The notes below the pieces were generated by a model. The model had not been told where the DNA came from. It made no database searches and was given only the letters and a program-made list of their open reading frames with translations. 64,000 bases of DNA. Source: Algoriphagus iocasae (GTDB taxonomy: Bacteria > Bacteroidota > Bacteroidia > Cytophagales > Cyclobacteriaceae). Where the stretch lies: contig NZ_JACIJO010000001.1 in the NCBI RefSeq assembly GCF_014206875.1, positions 1,116,001-1,180,000 of the forward strand. The letters are read 5' to 3'. This document shows positions 1 through 7,603 of this stretch, piece by piece (within the stretch, counting starts at the first letter, position 1; each line of letters opens with the position of its first letter). Both the position numbers and the translations under genes were made by a program.

Positions 1-2310
1 ATTCTTTTGGTGTATCAAGCTCCAGGAAGTAATGCATTGGAGACTGCTGAAGGTGTATATGCTGCTTTGGATGAGTTGAAAGCCAGTTTCCCAAATGACA
101 TGGAATATACCATCTCATTCGAGTCCGTATCTGTGGTGGATGTTTCGATCAATGAGGTTCTTCACACTTTTATGGAAGCGCTGTTATTGGTGGTTATCGT
201 GGTATTCTTGTTCCTTCAAAGTTGGAGAGCGACTTTGGTACCAGTGCTGGCAATTCCGGTTTCGATTATTGGTACGTTCATCTTTTTCCCATTACTTGGC
301 TTTACGATCAATACGCTGACGCTATTTGGATTTGTTTTGGCAATCGGTATTGTGGTGGATGATGCGATTGTGGTAGTGGAGGCTGTTCAGCATTACATCG
401 ATTCCAAAAAGATTTCTGCGAAAGAAGCGACCAAATTGGCAATGAAAGATATCACTGCTCCGGTTATTGCTATCGCATTGATTCTTTCTGCGGTATTTAT
501 TCCAGTTGGATTTATTCCTGGGATCGTTGGTAGAATGTACCAGCAGTTTGCGATTACCATCGCGATTTCTGTATTGATTTCAGCTTTTGTCGCATTGAGT
601 TTGACTCCAGCACTTTGTACGCTACTATTGAAGCCCTCTGAGGTAAATGAGCATGGCAAAGGCTTGAATAAGTTCTTCTATAAGTTCAACCTTTGGTTTG
701 AAAGAACCACTAATTCTTACACCTCAGGGGTGAAGAAGTCGATCCGAAGAGCTCCTTTAGTGCTGATTTTATTGATCTGTATTTTCGCCGGTACTTTTGG
801 CCTGTTCCAATCCAAACCTACAGGTTTCTTACCAACAGAGGATGAAGGTCGATTGTACATAACATTAGAGCTTCCAGAAAGTGCTTCTACCAGTCGAACT
901 CGGGAAGTGATGATGCAGATGAATGACTTGATCCAAAATACGGATGGAGTCAATCACGTCACTGGTATCGGTGGATTGAACGTGATCAACTTCTCCTTTA
1001 AATCCAACTCAGCAACTTTCTTCGTGCAGATGGATCCATGGGAGGATAGAAAAGAGCCTTCCAAACAACTCTTTGGAATTATCGCACAATTGAACCAGAA
1101 GTTTACAGCCATAAAAGATGGAAATATTGTGGTGGTTCCGCCTCCTGCAATTCCGGGATTAGGTAGAACTGGTGGTTTCAGTTTTATGCTAGAGCAGCGT
1201 GCTGGTGGAGGAGATATTAAAGAATTTGAGCAAGTGATGGGTCAGTTTTTGGCAGCAGTCAATCAAAGACCGGAGATCGCTATGGCTTATAGTTTCTTCA
1301 ATGCCAGAACTCCTGGGTATCACATTACTGTAAACCGCGAAAAAGCGAAGAAGCTCGGAGTGCAGATGACCGATATCTTTAGCACGATGTCCAACTATAT
1401 GGGCAGTAATTATGTGAATGACTTCACCAGATACGGCCGAAATTTCCGCGTAGTTTCTCAGGCTGACACTTCTTATCGTTCCGGAATTGAAGACTTGAAA
1501 CAATATTACGTGTTGAATTCCAGCAGAGAATCTGTTCCACTTTCGGCTTTGGTGGATTATGAGGTGGTGGAAAATGCATCTGTGATTTCCCACTATAACC
1601 TTTTCAGATCTGCAGAAATCAACGGAAATGCCGCTCCAGGTTACAGTAGTGGTCAGGCTTTGGAAGCACTTCAGGAAGTGGCAGCCCAAGTATTACCTAG
1701 TGGTTATGGCTATGATTTCTCAGCCTTGAGTAGGGAAGAATTAGCTTCCGGTAATAGCACCATTTTGATTTTCGTGTTGGCTATTGTTTTGGTTTCCTTG
1801 CTTTTGGCAGCTCTTTATGAAAGTTGGTCTGTTCCATTCTCGGTTTTGCTGGCCCTTCCGTTGGGAGCTTTTGGAGCGATTGTCGCTCTTCACTTCTTAC
1901 CTAAGCTGGACAACAACGTATATGCGCAGATCGGTTTGGTGACTTTGATCGGTTTGGCAGCGAAGAATGCCATTTTGATAGTGGAATTTGCGAAAGAACG
2001 TGTGGATAGGGGAATGCCTTTATTGGATGCGACGCTGGAAGCAGTGAAGTTGAGACTTCGACCAATCATTATGACTTCGCTTGCATTTATTCTTGGAGTT
2101 GTGCCTTTGGCCTTATCAAATGGAGCTGGGGCAGTGGCTAGACAAACTATCGGATGGACAGTGATTGGAGGGATGCTTGCTGCTACTTTCTTGGCAATTT
2201 TCTTCGTTCCGGTTCTTTATACCACTATCACCAAGATTGCATACGGCAAAAAAGAATTGGCAGAATTAGAAGCTAATTATAAACCTGAAGAAGGAGACCA
2301 CGGTCATTAA
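1..2310 (+). CDS. HAE1-family RND efflux pump, inner-membrane subunit (5' end outside window)
   Basis: This is the C-terminal ~769 residues of a drug/solvent proton antiporter of the AcrB/MexB type; the frame is open from base 1, so the start lies upstream. The TM4 proton-relay motif GIVVDDAIVVVEAV is present at about 345-385 with its two adjacent aspartates. The TM10 lysine motif GLAAKNAILIVEFAKE is at about 1950-1995. Both are AcrB hallmarks, and the order of TM2-6, second porter domain and TM8-12 is complete. The full protein should be near 1050 residues, trimeric, working with an adaptor and TolC-like channel, probably encoded upstream. It is followed by a strong terminator. The heavy-metal (CusA) subfamily is excluded because the AcrB-type double aspartate and lysine are present. 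Confidence 0.95.
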   Translation: MLLVYQAPGSNALETAEGVYAALDELKASFPNDMEYTISFESVSVVDVSINEVLHTFMEALLLVVIVVFLFLQSWRATLVPVLAIPVSIIGTFIFFPLLGFTINTLTLFGFVLAIGIVVDDAIVVVEAVQHYIDSKKISAKEATKLAMKDITAPVIAIALILSAVFIPVGFIPGIVGRMYQQFAITIAISVLISAFVALSLTPALCTLLLKPSEVNEHGKGLNKFFYKFNLWFERTTNSYTSGVKKSIRRAPLVLILLICIFAGTFGLFQSKPTGFLPTEDEGRLYITLELPESASTSRTREVMMQMNDLIQNTDGVNHVTGIGGLNVINFSFKSNSATFFVQMDPWEDRKEPSKQLFGIIAQLNQKFTAIKDGNIVVVPPPAIPGLGRTGGFSFMLEQRAGGGDIKEFEQVMGQFLAAVNQRPEIAMAYSFFNARTPGYHITVNREKAKKLGVQMTDIFSTMSNYMGSNYVNDFTRYGRNFRVVSQADTSYRSGIEDLKQYYVLNSSRESVPLSALVDYEVVENASVISHYNLFRSAEINGNAAPGYSSGQALEALQEVAAQVLPSGYGYDFSALSREELASGNSTILIFVLAIVLVSLLLAALYESWSVPFSVLLALPLGAFGAIVALHFLPKLDNNVYAQIGLVTLIGLAAKNAILIVEFAKERVDRGMPLLDATLEAVKLRLRPIIMTSLAFILGVVPLALSNGAGAVARQTIGWTVIGGMLAATFLAIFFVPVLYTTITKIAYGKKELAELEANYKPEEGDHGH

Positions 2311-2333
2311 ATCTCTTCTTTAGTACTAGTTAA

Positions 2334-2379
2334 AAAGAAACCTCCTGATAAGTGAAAGCTTGTCGGGAGGTTTCTTTTT
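2334..2379 (+). terminator. Rho-independent terminator of the RND pump gene
   Basis: The arms AAAGAAACCTCC and GGAGGTTTCTTT form a long near-perfect hairpin ending in a T-run, 24 bases after the pump stop codon. Confidence 0.9.
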
Positions 2380-2468
2380 GTTCTTTGGTGAAAGTTTTAA
2401 GAGGGATTTAATTGTTTCACAGAAGAGAAAATGATAAAAAATTCTTCTTGATATGGAGATTCAACATA

Positions 2469-2502
2469 AAAGGCCGACAATTCTATTGCCGGCCTTCTTT
2501 TA
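2469..2502 (-). terminator. Terminator of the sodium:alanine symporter gene (probably bidirectional)
   Basis: The arms AAGGCCG and CGGCCTT, extended by CAAT/ATTG, form a hairpin flanked by A/T runs on both sides. It sits just past the stop of the minus-strand symporter gene and opposite the RND gene terminator. Confidence 0.85.
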
Positions 2503-2518
2503 GTAATTCAAGAATGAT

Positions 2519-3940
2519 TTATTTCCAGAAATCTGCATTTTCGATTCCTGCATCTTTGGCAATAAAGACTGGATCTTTGCCTTCTTTCTTCTGCTTTTTA
2601 TAATCTTTAAATGCTTTCATGGCAGGTTTTCTCAGTAAAAGAATAGCAATCACGTTAAGCCATGCCATCATTCCCACTCCGATATCACCCATGGTCCATG
2701 CGAGTTCAGCGGTTTTAATTGATCCATAAAATGTAGCACCTAAAATCGCCACTCTGAGTACCCAAATTGCCCAAGTGTTTTTTGATTTTCGAATCAAATA
2801 ACTCAGGTTTGTTTCAGCAATGTAGTAATATGCCATGATCGTAGTAAAGGCAAAAAACAACAAGGATATAGCCACAAATCCTTTTCCTAATGCAGGGAAA
2901 TGTGTTCCCACTGCATATTGGGTGTATTCTGGTCCGAATGAAACTCCAGGTAAGTTTTCTACAATAAAGCCCCCATCAGGATTTAATACATTGTATTGAC
3001 CAGTAAAAAGGATCATTAGAGCAGTAGCGGTACAGACGAAAATAGTATCTACATAAACAGAAAATGCTTGTACCAATCCTTGTTTAACCGGGTGGGAAAC
3101 TTCAGCTGCAGATGCTGCATGAGGAGCTGTACCTTGTCCGGCTTCATTGGAATAGATTCCTCTTTTCACTCCCCAGGCGATCGCCATACCAAATACTCCA
3201 CTGAATGCAGCTTCTAAGTTCATGGCTGATTTGATAATCAATGCAAAAATGGATGGTACTTCAGCGATGTTCATAGCGATGATCACCACCGCCATTAAGA
3301 TATATGCAGCAGCCATGAAAGGGATAACAACCTCTGCTACTTTACTGATTCTTTTGACTCCACCCAAAATAATCAAGGCAAGGAAAACTGTAATAATGAT
3401 TCCAGTGTACATCACAGGAATTTCAAAGGCATTTTCTACGCTGAGGGCGATGCTATTACTCTGAACACCTGGCATAAATAGGGCGGTGGCAAGAATGGTT
3501 GCGAATGCAAAAAGCATGGCGTACCACTTGATTCCAAGGCCTTTTTCGATGTAATAAGCAGGTCCACCACGGTATTCACCATTGTTTACTTCCTTATAAA
3601 TCTGGCCTAAAGTGGATTCTACAAATGCGGATGCTGCGCCTAAGAAAGCGATTACCCACATCCAGAAAATTGCACCTGGACCTCCCATAGCAATGGCAGT
3701 GGCAACACCAGCGATATTTCCTGTTCCAACTCTTCCTGAAATTGCAATTGCAAAAGCCTGAAAGGAGGAAACCCCTTCTTTGGATGATTCTCCCTTAAAA
3801 AGGAGTTGGACCATTTCTTTGATATAGGTGACTTGGAGAAATTTGGTGACGAATGAAAAATAAATTCCCGCTGCAAGGCAAAGGAAAATTAAGGCATTAC
3901 TCCAGACGACAGCATTGATTGCTTCTACTATTTCTTTCAT
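2519..3940 (-). CDS. Sodium:alanine symporter family protein (AGCS)
   Basis: An inner-membrane Na+-coupled transporter of alanine or glycine. The 473 residues are almost wholly hydrophobic with about ten membrane segments, and the length is normal for the family. The family signature GRVGTGNIAGVATAI is at residues 70-84, followed by GGPGAIFWMW and the conserved EVNNGEYRGGPAYYIEKG loop near residues 117-134. A second conserved stretch, GVKRGIYSNEAGQGTAPHAA, lies in the C-terminal half. It stands alone between two terminators, and a perfect palindrome lies upstream of its start. Substrate choice between alanine and glycine cannot be read from sequence. Confidence 0.95.
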   Translation of the reverse strand: MKEIVEAINAVVWSNALIFLCLAAGIYFSFVTKFLQVTYIKEMVQLLFKGESSKEGVSSFQAFAIAISGRVGTGNIAGVATAIAMGGPGAIFWMWVIAFLGAASAFVESTLGQIYKEVNNGEYRGGPAYYIEKGLGIKWYAMLFAFATILATALFMPGVQSNSIALSVENAFEIPVMYTGIIITVFLALIILGGVKRISKVAEVVIPFMAAAYILMAVVIIAMNIAEVPSIFALIIKSAMNLEAAFSGVFGMAIAWGVKRGIYSNEAGQGTAPHAASAAEVSHPVKQGLVQAFSVYVDTIFVCTATALMILFTGQYNVLNPDGGFIVENLPGVSFGPEYTQYAVGTHFPALGKGFVAISLLFFAFTTIMAYYYIAETNLSYLIRKSKNTWAIWVLRVAILGATFYGSIKTAELAWTMGDIGVGMMAWLNVIAILLLRKPAMKAFKDYKKQKKEGKDPVFIAKDAGIENADFWK

Positions 3941-3984
3941 TTTTTATCTGTAAACTTCTAAATCTATCTTGTTTTCTTAAGCTT

Positions 3985-4001
3985 GGGTTTATTATAAACC
4001 C
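3985..4001. promoter_or_regulatory. 17-bp perfect palindrome upstream of the symporter gene
   Basis: GGGTTTATTATAAACCC is a perfect inverted repeat 45-60 bp upstream of the symporter start codon. Its position suits an operator or leader hairpin; no binding protein is suggested by the neighbourhood. The rest of 4002-4275 shows no gene. Confidence 0.4.
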
Positions 4002-4275
4002 GAAGAAAGTGAAAATTCTGGGATTATAGCAGAAGAATCATTTTAAATGGGCTTAATTCATGATCGATTGCCTTTGAAAATTAGGTATTATGGGAAAAAG
4101 CATACTTTTTACATCAATTTTCAAATTGATAAATGTTTTAGCAGCCCTTTTGAAAATCAATAGAGTTTCAGAAAAATAAATTCTTAAAGAGTTAGAAATT
4201 TGGGTTTGGCCAAATGTTAACTACTCATCTTTCTCTAGCTATTTATGACCCCAATCAAGCACGCCTAATTCTAAT

Positions 4276-5448
4276 TCAATTTAAATTGAACTTATAGATT
4301 TTACCATCAAAACCACAGAGATATAACTCCTGGTTTTCATCCACACCAAAAGATGAAATAGCAAAGTCCATATCGAAAAGTTCTGTGTTGACTGGGCTGG
4401 TAGAAGAGGAGGCATCCAAACTCCATACCCTTCCAGAAACGTAATCTGCATAAATATAAAGTCCTTTCAATTGCTGGATTGCGGATCCTCTATAAACATA
4501 TCCTCCGGTAATAGAGATGTCACCTCGAGATCGGTCATATTCCCAAACCGGTAGCTCTAGTCCTTCTTGATTACAATTGGAGGAATTATAACAATGAAAT
4601 CCTTCCATTGTATTCCAACCGTAATTTCCTCCATTTTTGATGATATCAATTTCCTCGTATTTATTTTGACCTACATCTCCAACCCAAAGTTCTCCGGTTT
4701 CTGAATCAAAACTAAGGCGCCAAGGGTTCCTTAAACCATAAGCATATATTTCCTTTTGAAAACCACTAGAGGAATTAGCAAAAGGATTATCCGATGGAAT
4801 GGAATAGCTTTTAGAACCATTAGGCTTATTCACGTCAATTCGAAGGATCGTTCCTAGCAAAGTATTTCTATTTTGACCATTCCCTTTCGGATCACCACCA
4901 TTTCCTCCATCTCCCACAGCGATGTACAAATTGCCATCTGGACCAAAGGCAATTTGCCCTCCATTATGATTGGAATAGGGTTGCTCAAACTCCAAAAGAA
5001 TCAATTCACTGCTTGGATCAGCCTGATTTGGATTAGATGACGAAACTTTAAATCTAGAAATTACTGTCCGGTTAGGGCTGCTGGCAGTATAATTCACATA
5101 GAAGTAACCGTTATTTTTAAAATCAGGATGAAAAGCAAGTCCTAGAAGTCCTTCTTCGTTACCTGAATCATCCACTTTTGCTTCTATTTCTAGAAACTCA
5201 GATTTTTCTGCAGTTTTTGAGTCATTCTGAAAGACTGAAATGACTCCTCTTTGCTCTACCACAAATAGTCTTTTGGAATCATCACCGGCATGCTGAAAAT
5301 CCACCGGTCTTTCAAAACTTAATGAAGGGAATGCTTCTATTATTTCTAAATTTCCATTGGAAGCCGGTGCAGGATTTGAATTTTCCTGGGCACAGCTCAT
5401 ATTAAAAGTAAGACAAAATATGAGTAACAAATTGAATAAATACCTCAT
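4276..5448 (-). CDS. PQQ-dependent sugar dehydrogenase-like lipoprotein (GSDH/HHIP family)
   Basis: A six-bladed beta-propeller of the soluble glucose/aldose dehydrogenase type, probably periplasm-facing. The open frame extends 28 codons further upstream. I chose the ATG at 5448 because it gives MRYLFNLLLIFCLTFNMSC, a lipoprotein signal peptide with the acylated Cys at 19. Family motifs in order are EEGLLGLAFHPDF, GGQIAFGPDGNLYIAVGDGG, LLGTILRIDVN, YGLRNPWRLSFD, LWVGDVGQ and GGNYGWNTMEG. The 390-residue length is typical. Electron acceptor and sugar are unknown, and many relatives in this phylum are uncharacterised. Confidence 0.9.
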   Translation of the reverse strand: MRYLFNLLLIFCLTFNMSCAQENSNPAPASNGNLEIIEAFPSLSFERPVDFQHAGDDSKRLFVVEQRGVISVFQNDSKTAEKSEFLEIEAKVDDSGNEEGLLGLAFHPDFKNNGYFYVNYTASSPNRTVISRFKVSSSNPNQADPSSELILLEFEQPYSNHNGGQIAFGPDGNLYIAVGDGGNGGDPKGNGQNRNTLLGTILRIDVNKPNGSKSYSIPSDNPFANSSSGFQKEIYAYGLRNPWRLSFDSETGELWVGDVGQNKYEEIDIIKNGGNYGWNTMEGFHCYNSSNCNQEGLELPVWEYDRSRGDISITGGYVYRGSAIQQLKGLYIYADYVSGRVWSLDASSSTSPVNTELFDMDFAISSFGVDENQELYLCGFDGKIYKFNLN

Positions 5449-5668
5449 TGAGTGCTTTGGTTTAAAGGGAAAGAGATTTTTCTCTTTTATAAATGTGTCA
5501 TTCAAGATAAAGGAAAATGAATGGCATTCCAATTCATGAAAATTGCTCTTTGGTCAGGAATGAAAGGTGATGAAAATGAATTTTTAGGATAAAGCACAGC
5601 CATTTTTCATCCAGAAATAATGATAAATCGAAAAATGATTTTGACTCAGAATAAAAATGAAAGGGCAT

Positions 5669-5699
5669 AAAAAAAGCCAGCAAAAATATCTGCTGGCTT
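5669..5699 (-). terminator. Intrinsic terminator of the candidate RNA
   Basis: On the minus strand AGCCAGCA and TGCTGGCT form a perfect 8-bp stem followed by seven Ts. Confidence 0.85.
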
Positions 5700-5862
5700 A
5701 AGTCGTCCTCCCGGGACAATTTTCGAACCATTTTTTGGAAGATTTAAAATTATTAGCCTCGAAAAACGATGCGTAAGTAATTAAAAATCAACCACATATA
5801 TTGAATTTATTTTTCTTCGTATACAATCAGAAAGAGAAAGATTCGTCTTGGTTCGAACTAAC
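5669..5862 (-). ncRNA. Candidate ~195-nt structured RNA, possibly 6S-like
   Basis: A transcription unit without a convincing ORF. It has a consensus promoter (5868-5897) and an intrinsic terminator (5669-5699). Near its 5' end lies TTCGAACCA, and near its 3' end the exact complement TGGTTCGAA, so the RNA can close into a long rod with A/U-rich interior. Length, terminal pairing and a strong sigma-A-type promoter resemble the 6S RNAs of this phylum (6S-Flavo in Rfam), but I cannot match the consensus from memory. It lies at the chromosome/element junction. Short minus-strand frames here lack a start and good coding character. The flanks 5449-5668 and 5898-6115 show no gene. Confidence 0.45.
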
Positions 5863-5866
5863 CGGT

Positions 5867-5876
5867 GCAAAAGTAT
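5867..5876. other. Possible left attachment site (attL core) of the conjugative element
   Basis: The minus strand reads ATACTTTTGC, nine of ten matches to the GTAnnTTTGC core used by CTnDOT-family integrases. It lies where chromosome-like genes end and element genes begin. The match also doubles as the -7 box of the promoter above, as expected if the integrase targets promoter-like sequence. The partner end is outside the window, so this is an inference from position and motif only. Confidence 0.3.
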
Positions 5877-5897
5877 GAAGAAAATATCGAGAAGCAA
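5868..5897 (-). promoter_or_regulatory. Bacteroidota-type promoter (TTG-N19-TAnnTTTG)
   Basis: On the minus strand TTG (5897-5895) is followed after exactly 19 bases by TACTTTTG (5875-5868). This matches the primary sigma factor consensus of the phylum and should start transcription near 5862. Confidence 0.75.
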
Positions 5898-6115
5898 GGA
5901 GACACCGCTGTTTCTTATCATTTTTATTTTGACAGGCTAAATTTACGCTTCCTTTCAACAAGAGATGTAAAGCTCCAATTATGAGGTTGCAGCAAAAAAA
6001 AATCTCCCAACTTGGGTAGAACTTGGGGAAATATTGTGCTCAAAATCATAAAGTTTGTACTTCATTTGGGAATACTTGTCTCTAAAAAGCCTGTAGCCCC
6101 ATAAAATTGGCGGAT

Positions 6116-6961
6116 ATGAAACACGCTCTACAAAACATCATTTTGGAGATACACCAAAAGGAAGACAAGATTTCATCGCAAGGCAAAACATTGATTGATG
6201 AGGCCTACGAAATGACACTGTATCTCCAAGACCTACTATTCTCGGCTAAAGGACACATTATCGAGAATGGCTTCTGCAACGATGCTGAAGAAATCAACTT
6301 CTTCCGAACGATAAAACCGCAGATACTCGGTAAACTAATCTACTACAACAAGGTTTACCGCATTGAAACAGCCTGCCCCGTGGACAACGGGAAAATGTAT
6401 TATGGATATTTTTCAACGCAGTTGGCCAACCTAAAACGGGAATACATGGCACATGTCTGTAATACCGATTTTTACCGTTATTACCGCTCAGGACGAACGG
6501 ATCGTGACGACACCTATTTTAAGCGTGGAAATATCAATTACCACGATGGACTTAACAGTATAGTGTTCGAGATAGATCCGTTATTCTCAACTTTTTTTGA
6601 TTACAAGATCGCAAGGATCATTGCCAATGAATTGCTTTATTCCTACCTGCTGACCAAAATCAATCCTGAAGAAAACCCGGACACCATATTGCAGAAGCCG
6701 GAAAGTTCCAATGACGTTTTCTGGACAGACAGCAAAAACGCGCTCATTGAATTGGTTTATGCACTTCACGCTTCCGGTGTTATTTCACATGGTAAGATCG
6801 GCATCCGAAAAATAAGCCTGATGTTCCAGATACTTTTCCGTATTCCTCTCGGAGACCTGCATCACGCTTTTCACCGGATGAAAACCCGGGCTGGTTCGAG
6901 AACCGCATTTCTGGATCAGTTGAAATTATCTCTCGAAGAATACATGGATAAAGATCTTTGA
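6116..6961 (+). CDS. rteC: RteC-domain protein
   Basis: A 281-residue member of the RteC family, which in CTnDOT is the tetracycline-inducible activator of the excision genes. A TTG at 6107 is in frame, but the ATG at 6116 gives the better start. Recognisable family stretches are EINFFRTIKPQILGKLIYYNKVYRIET (residues ~62-88, quoted in parts: EINFFRTIKP, KLIYYNKVYRIET), FYRYYRSGRTDRDDTYFKRG, and WTDSKNALIELVYALHASGV followed by a C-terminal helical part. The same layout recurs at 19812-20642. It is the first gene of the element and lies upstream of the Xis-like gene, which suits control of excision. No RteA/RteB two-component pair is visible here. Confidence 0.85.
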   Translation: MKHALQNIILEIHQKEDKISSQGKTLIDEAYEMTLYLQDLLFSAKGHIIENGFCNDAEEINFFRTIKPQILGKLIYYNKVYRIETACPVDNGKMYYGYFSTQLANLKREYMAHVCNTDFYRYYRSGRTDRDDTYFKRGNINYHDGLNSIVFEIDPLFSTFFDYKIARIIANELLYSYLLTKINPEENPDTILQKPESSNDVFWTDSKNALIELVYALHASGVISHGKIGIRKISLMFQILFRIPLGDLHHAFHRMKTRAGSRTAFLDQLKLSLEEYMDKDL

Positions 6962-7141
6962 CAGCATCCAAAAGGTCAAGTTCAAGGCAGTGCATTTTAT
7001 GTGCTGCTTTCTTTTTGCCCATATCCGCCAATTGGTAAAATCTCTGTTCCGTTCTCCAACGATATACTCTACAAGAATTAACCCATTGTTTTTCAGCTAA
7101 TTCTCATTACTGCTAAAATTTTAAAAAAACAGCTAAACCAA

Positions 7142-7186
7142 TTGGCTAGCCTTGGCAGACAAACCCTTCCACACTCCTGAATTTTG
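7142..7186 (+). promoter_or_regulatory. Possible promoter region of the HTH gene with two TTGGC boxes
   Basis: TTGGC occurs at 7142 and 7152, 10 bp apart. This is the reverse complement of the GCCAA boxes found in four other arrays of this element. A weak -7 match, GAATTTTG, is at 7179-7186, 25 bp before the ATG. It may be an inverted-orientation member of the same regulon, but two boxes are weak evidence. Confidence 0.3.
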
Positions 7187-7210
7187 TAATGAAACAAAAA
7201 CGGAGTCCTT

Positions 7211-7519
7211 ATGAATATTGATAAAATGGAATTTACGGCATGGATGGAACGCATTATGGGGCGCTTTGACATACTTAGCGACCATTTAGAGGATGTGCAG
7301 AAAAAACGCAACTGCATAGATGGTGAGGAGTTGCTCGACAATCAGGATCTGCTCCAGATGCTAAAAATAAGTAACCGTTCCCTGCAACGCTACCGCTCCA
7401 TCGGCAAGTTGCCCTATTACACCATAAGTGGAAAATTGTATTACAAGCTCTCCGACGTCCATCGCTTCATCCGTGAGAGTTTCAGGGCTCCGGTCCCCAA
7501 AACGAACGCCAACAAGTGA
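7211..7519 (+). CDS. Small helix-turn-helix protein, excisionase (Xis2c/Xis2d)-like
   Basis: A 102-residue protein with an N-terminal helical part and a MerR/HTH_17-type winged helix at residues ~41-88: LLDNQDLLQMLKIS, then SLQRYRSIGKLPYY and the wing SGKLYYKLSDVHRFI. Such proteins are recombination directionality factors and DNA-bending activators. In CTnDOT two of them, with Exc, promote excision and turn on the tra and mob operons. Here it sits just upstream of DUF3945 and topB, the exc equivalent. The C-terminal codons overlap the first boxes of a phased GCCAN array. It is the best candidate to bind those arrays, which is inference. Confidence 0.8.
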   Translation: MNIDKMEFTAWMERIMGRFDILSDHLEDVQKKRNCIDGEELLDNQDLLQMLKISNRSLQRYRSIGKLPYYTISGKLYYKLSDVHRFIRESFRAPVPKTNANK

Positions 7520-7577
7520 CAAACACTGCCAGTGGATGCCAATTGAAGCAAAACGATGAGTACGTCTTTTACTTTCG
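7508..7577 (+). promoter_or_regulatory. Phased GCCAN array D and promoter, upstream of the DUF3945-topB operon
   Basis: Boxes start at 7508 (GCCAA), 7518 (GACAA), 7528 (GCCAG) and 7538 (GCCAA), exactly 10 bp apart. The degenerate -7 box TACTTTCG is at 7570-7577, its last four bases beginning 36 bp after the last box. The DUF3945 ATG follows 26 bp later. The array overlaps the stop codon of the HTH gene. Confidence 0.6.
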
Positions 7578-7603
7578 GCACTGAACTTTAAAATTTTCAA
7601 GCG

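Noticed and set aside
1189..1689. 166-codon minus-strand ORF inside the RND pump gene
   Set aside because: Shadow of a well-supported membrane-protein gene on the other strand.
5534..5731. Minus-strand ORF across the junction RNA
   Set aside because: It runs antisense to nothing sensible, overlaps the terminator hairpin and has poor coding character.
5700..5760. tRNA- or tmRNA-like T-arm (GGTTCGAA) in the junction RNA
   Set aside because: No acceptor stem, anticodon arm or CCA end can be assembled around it; pairing with the 5' end is a better explanation.
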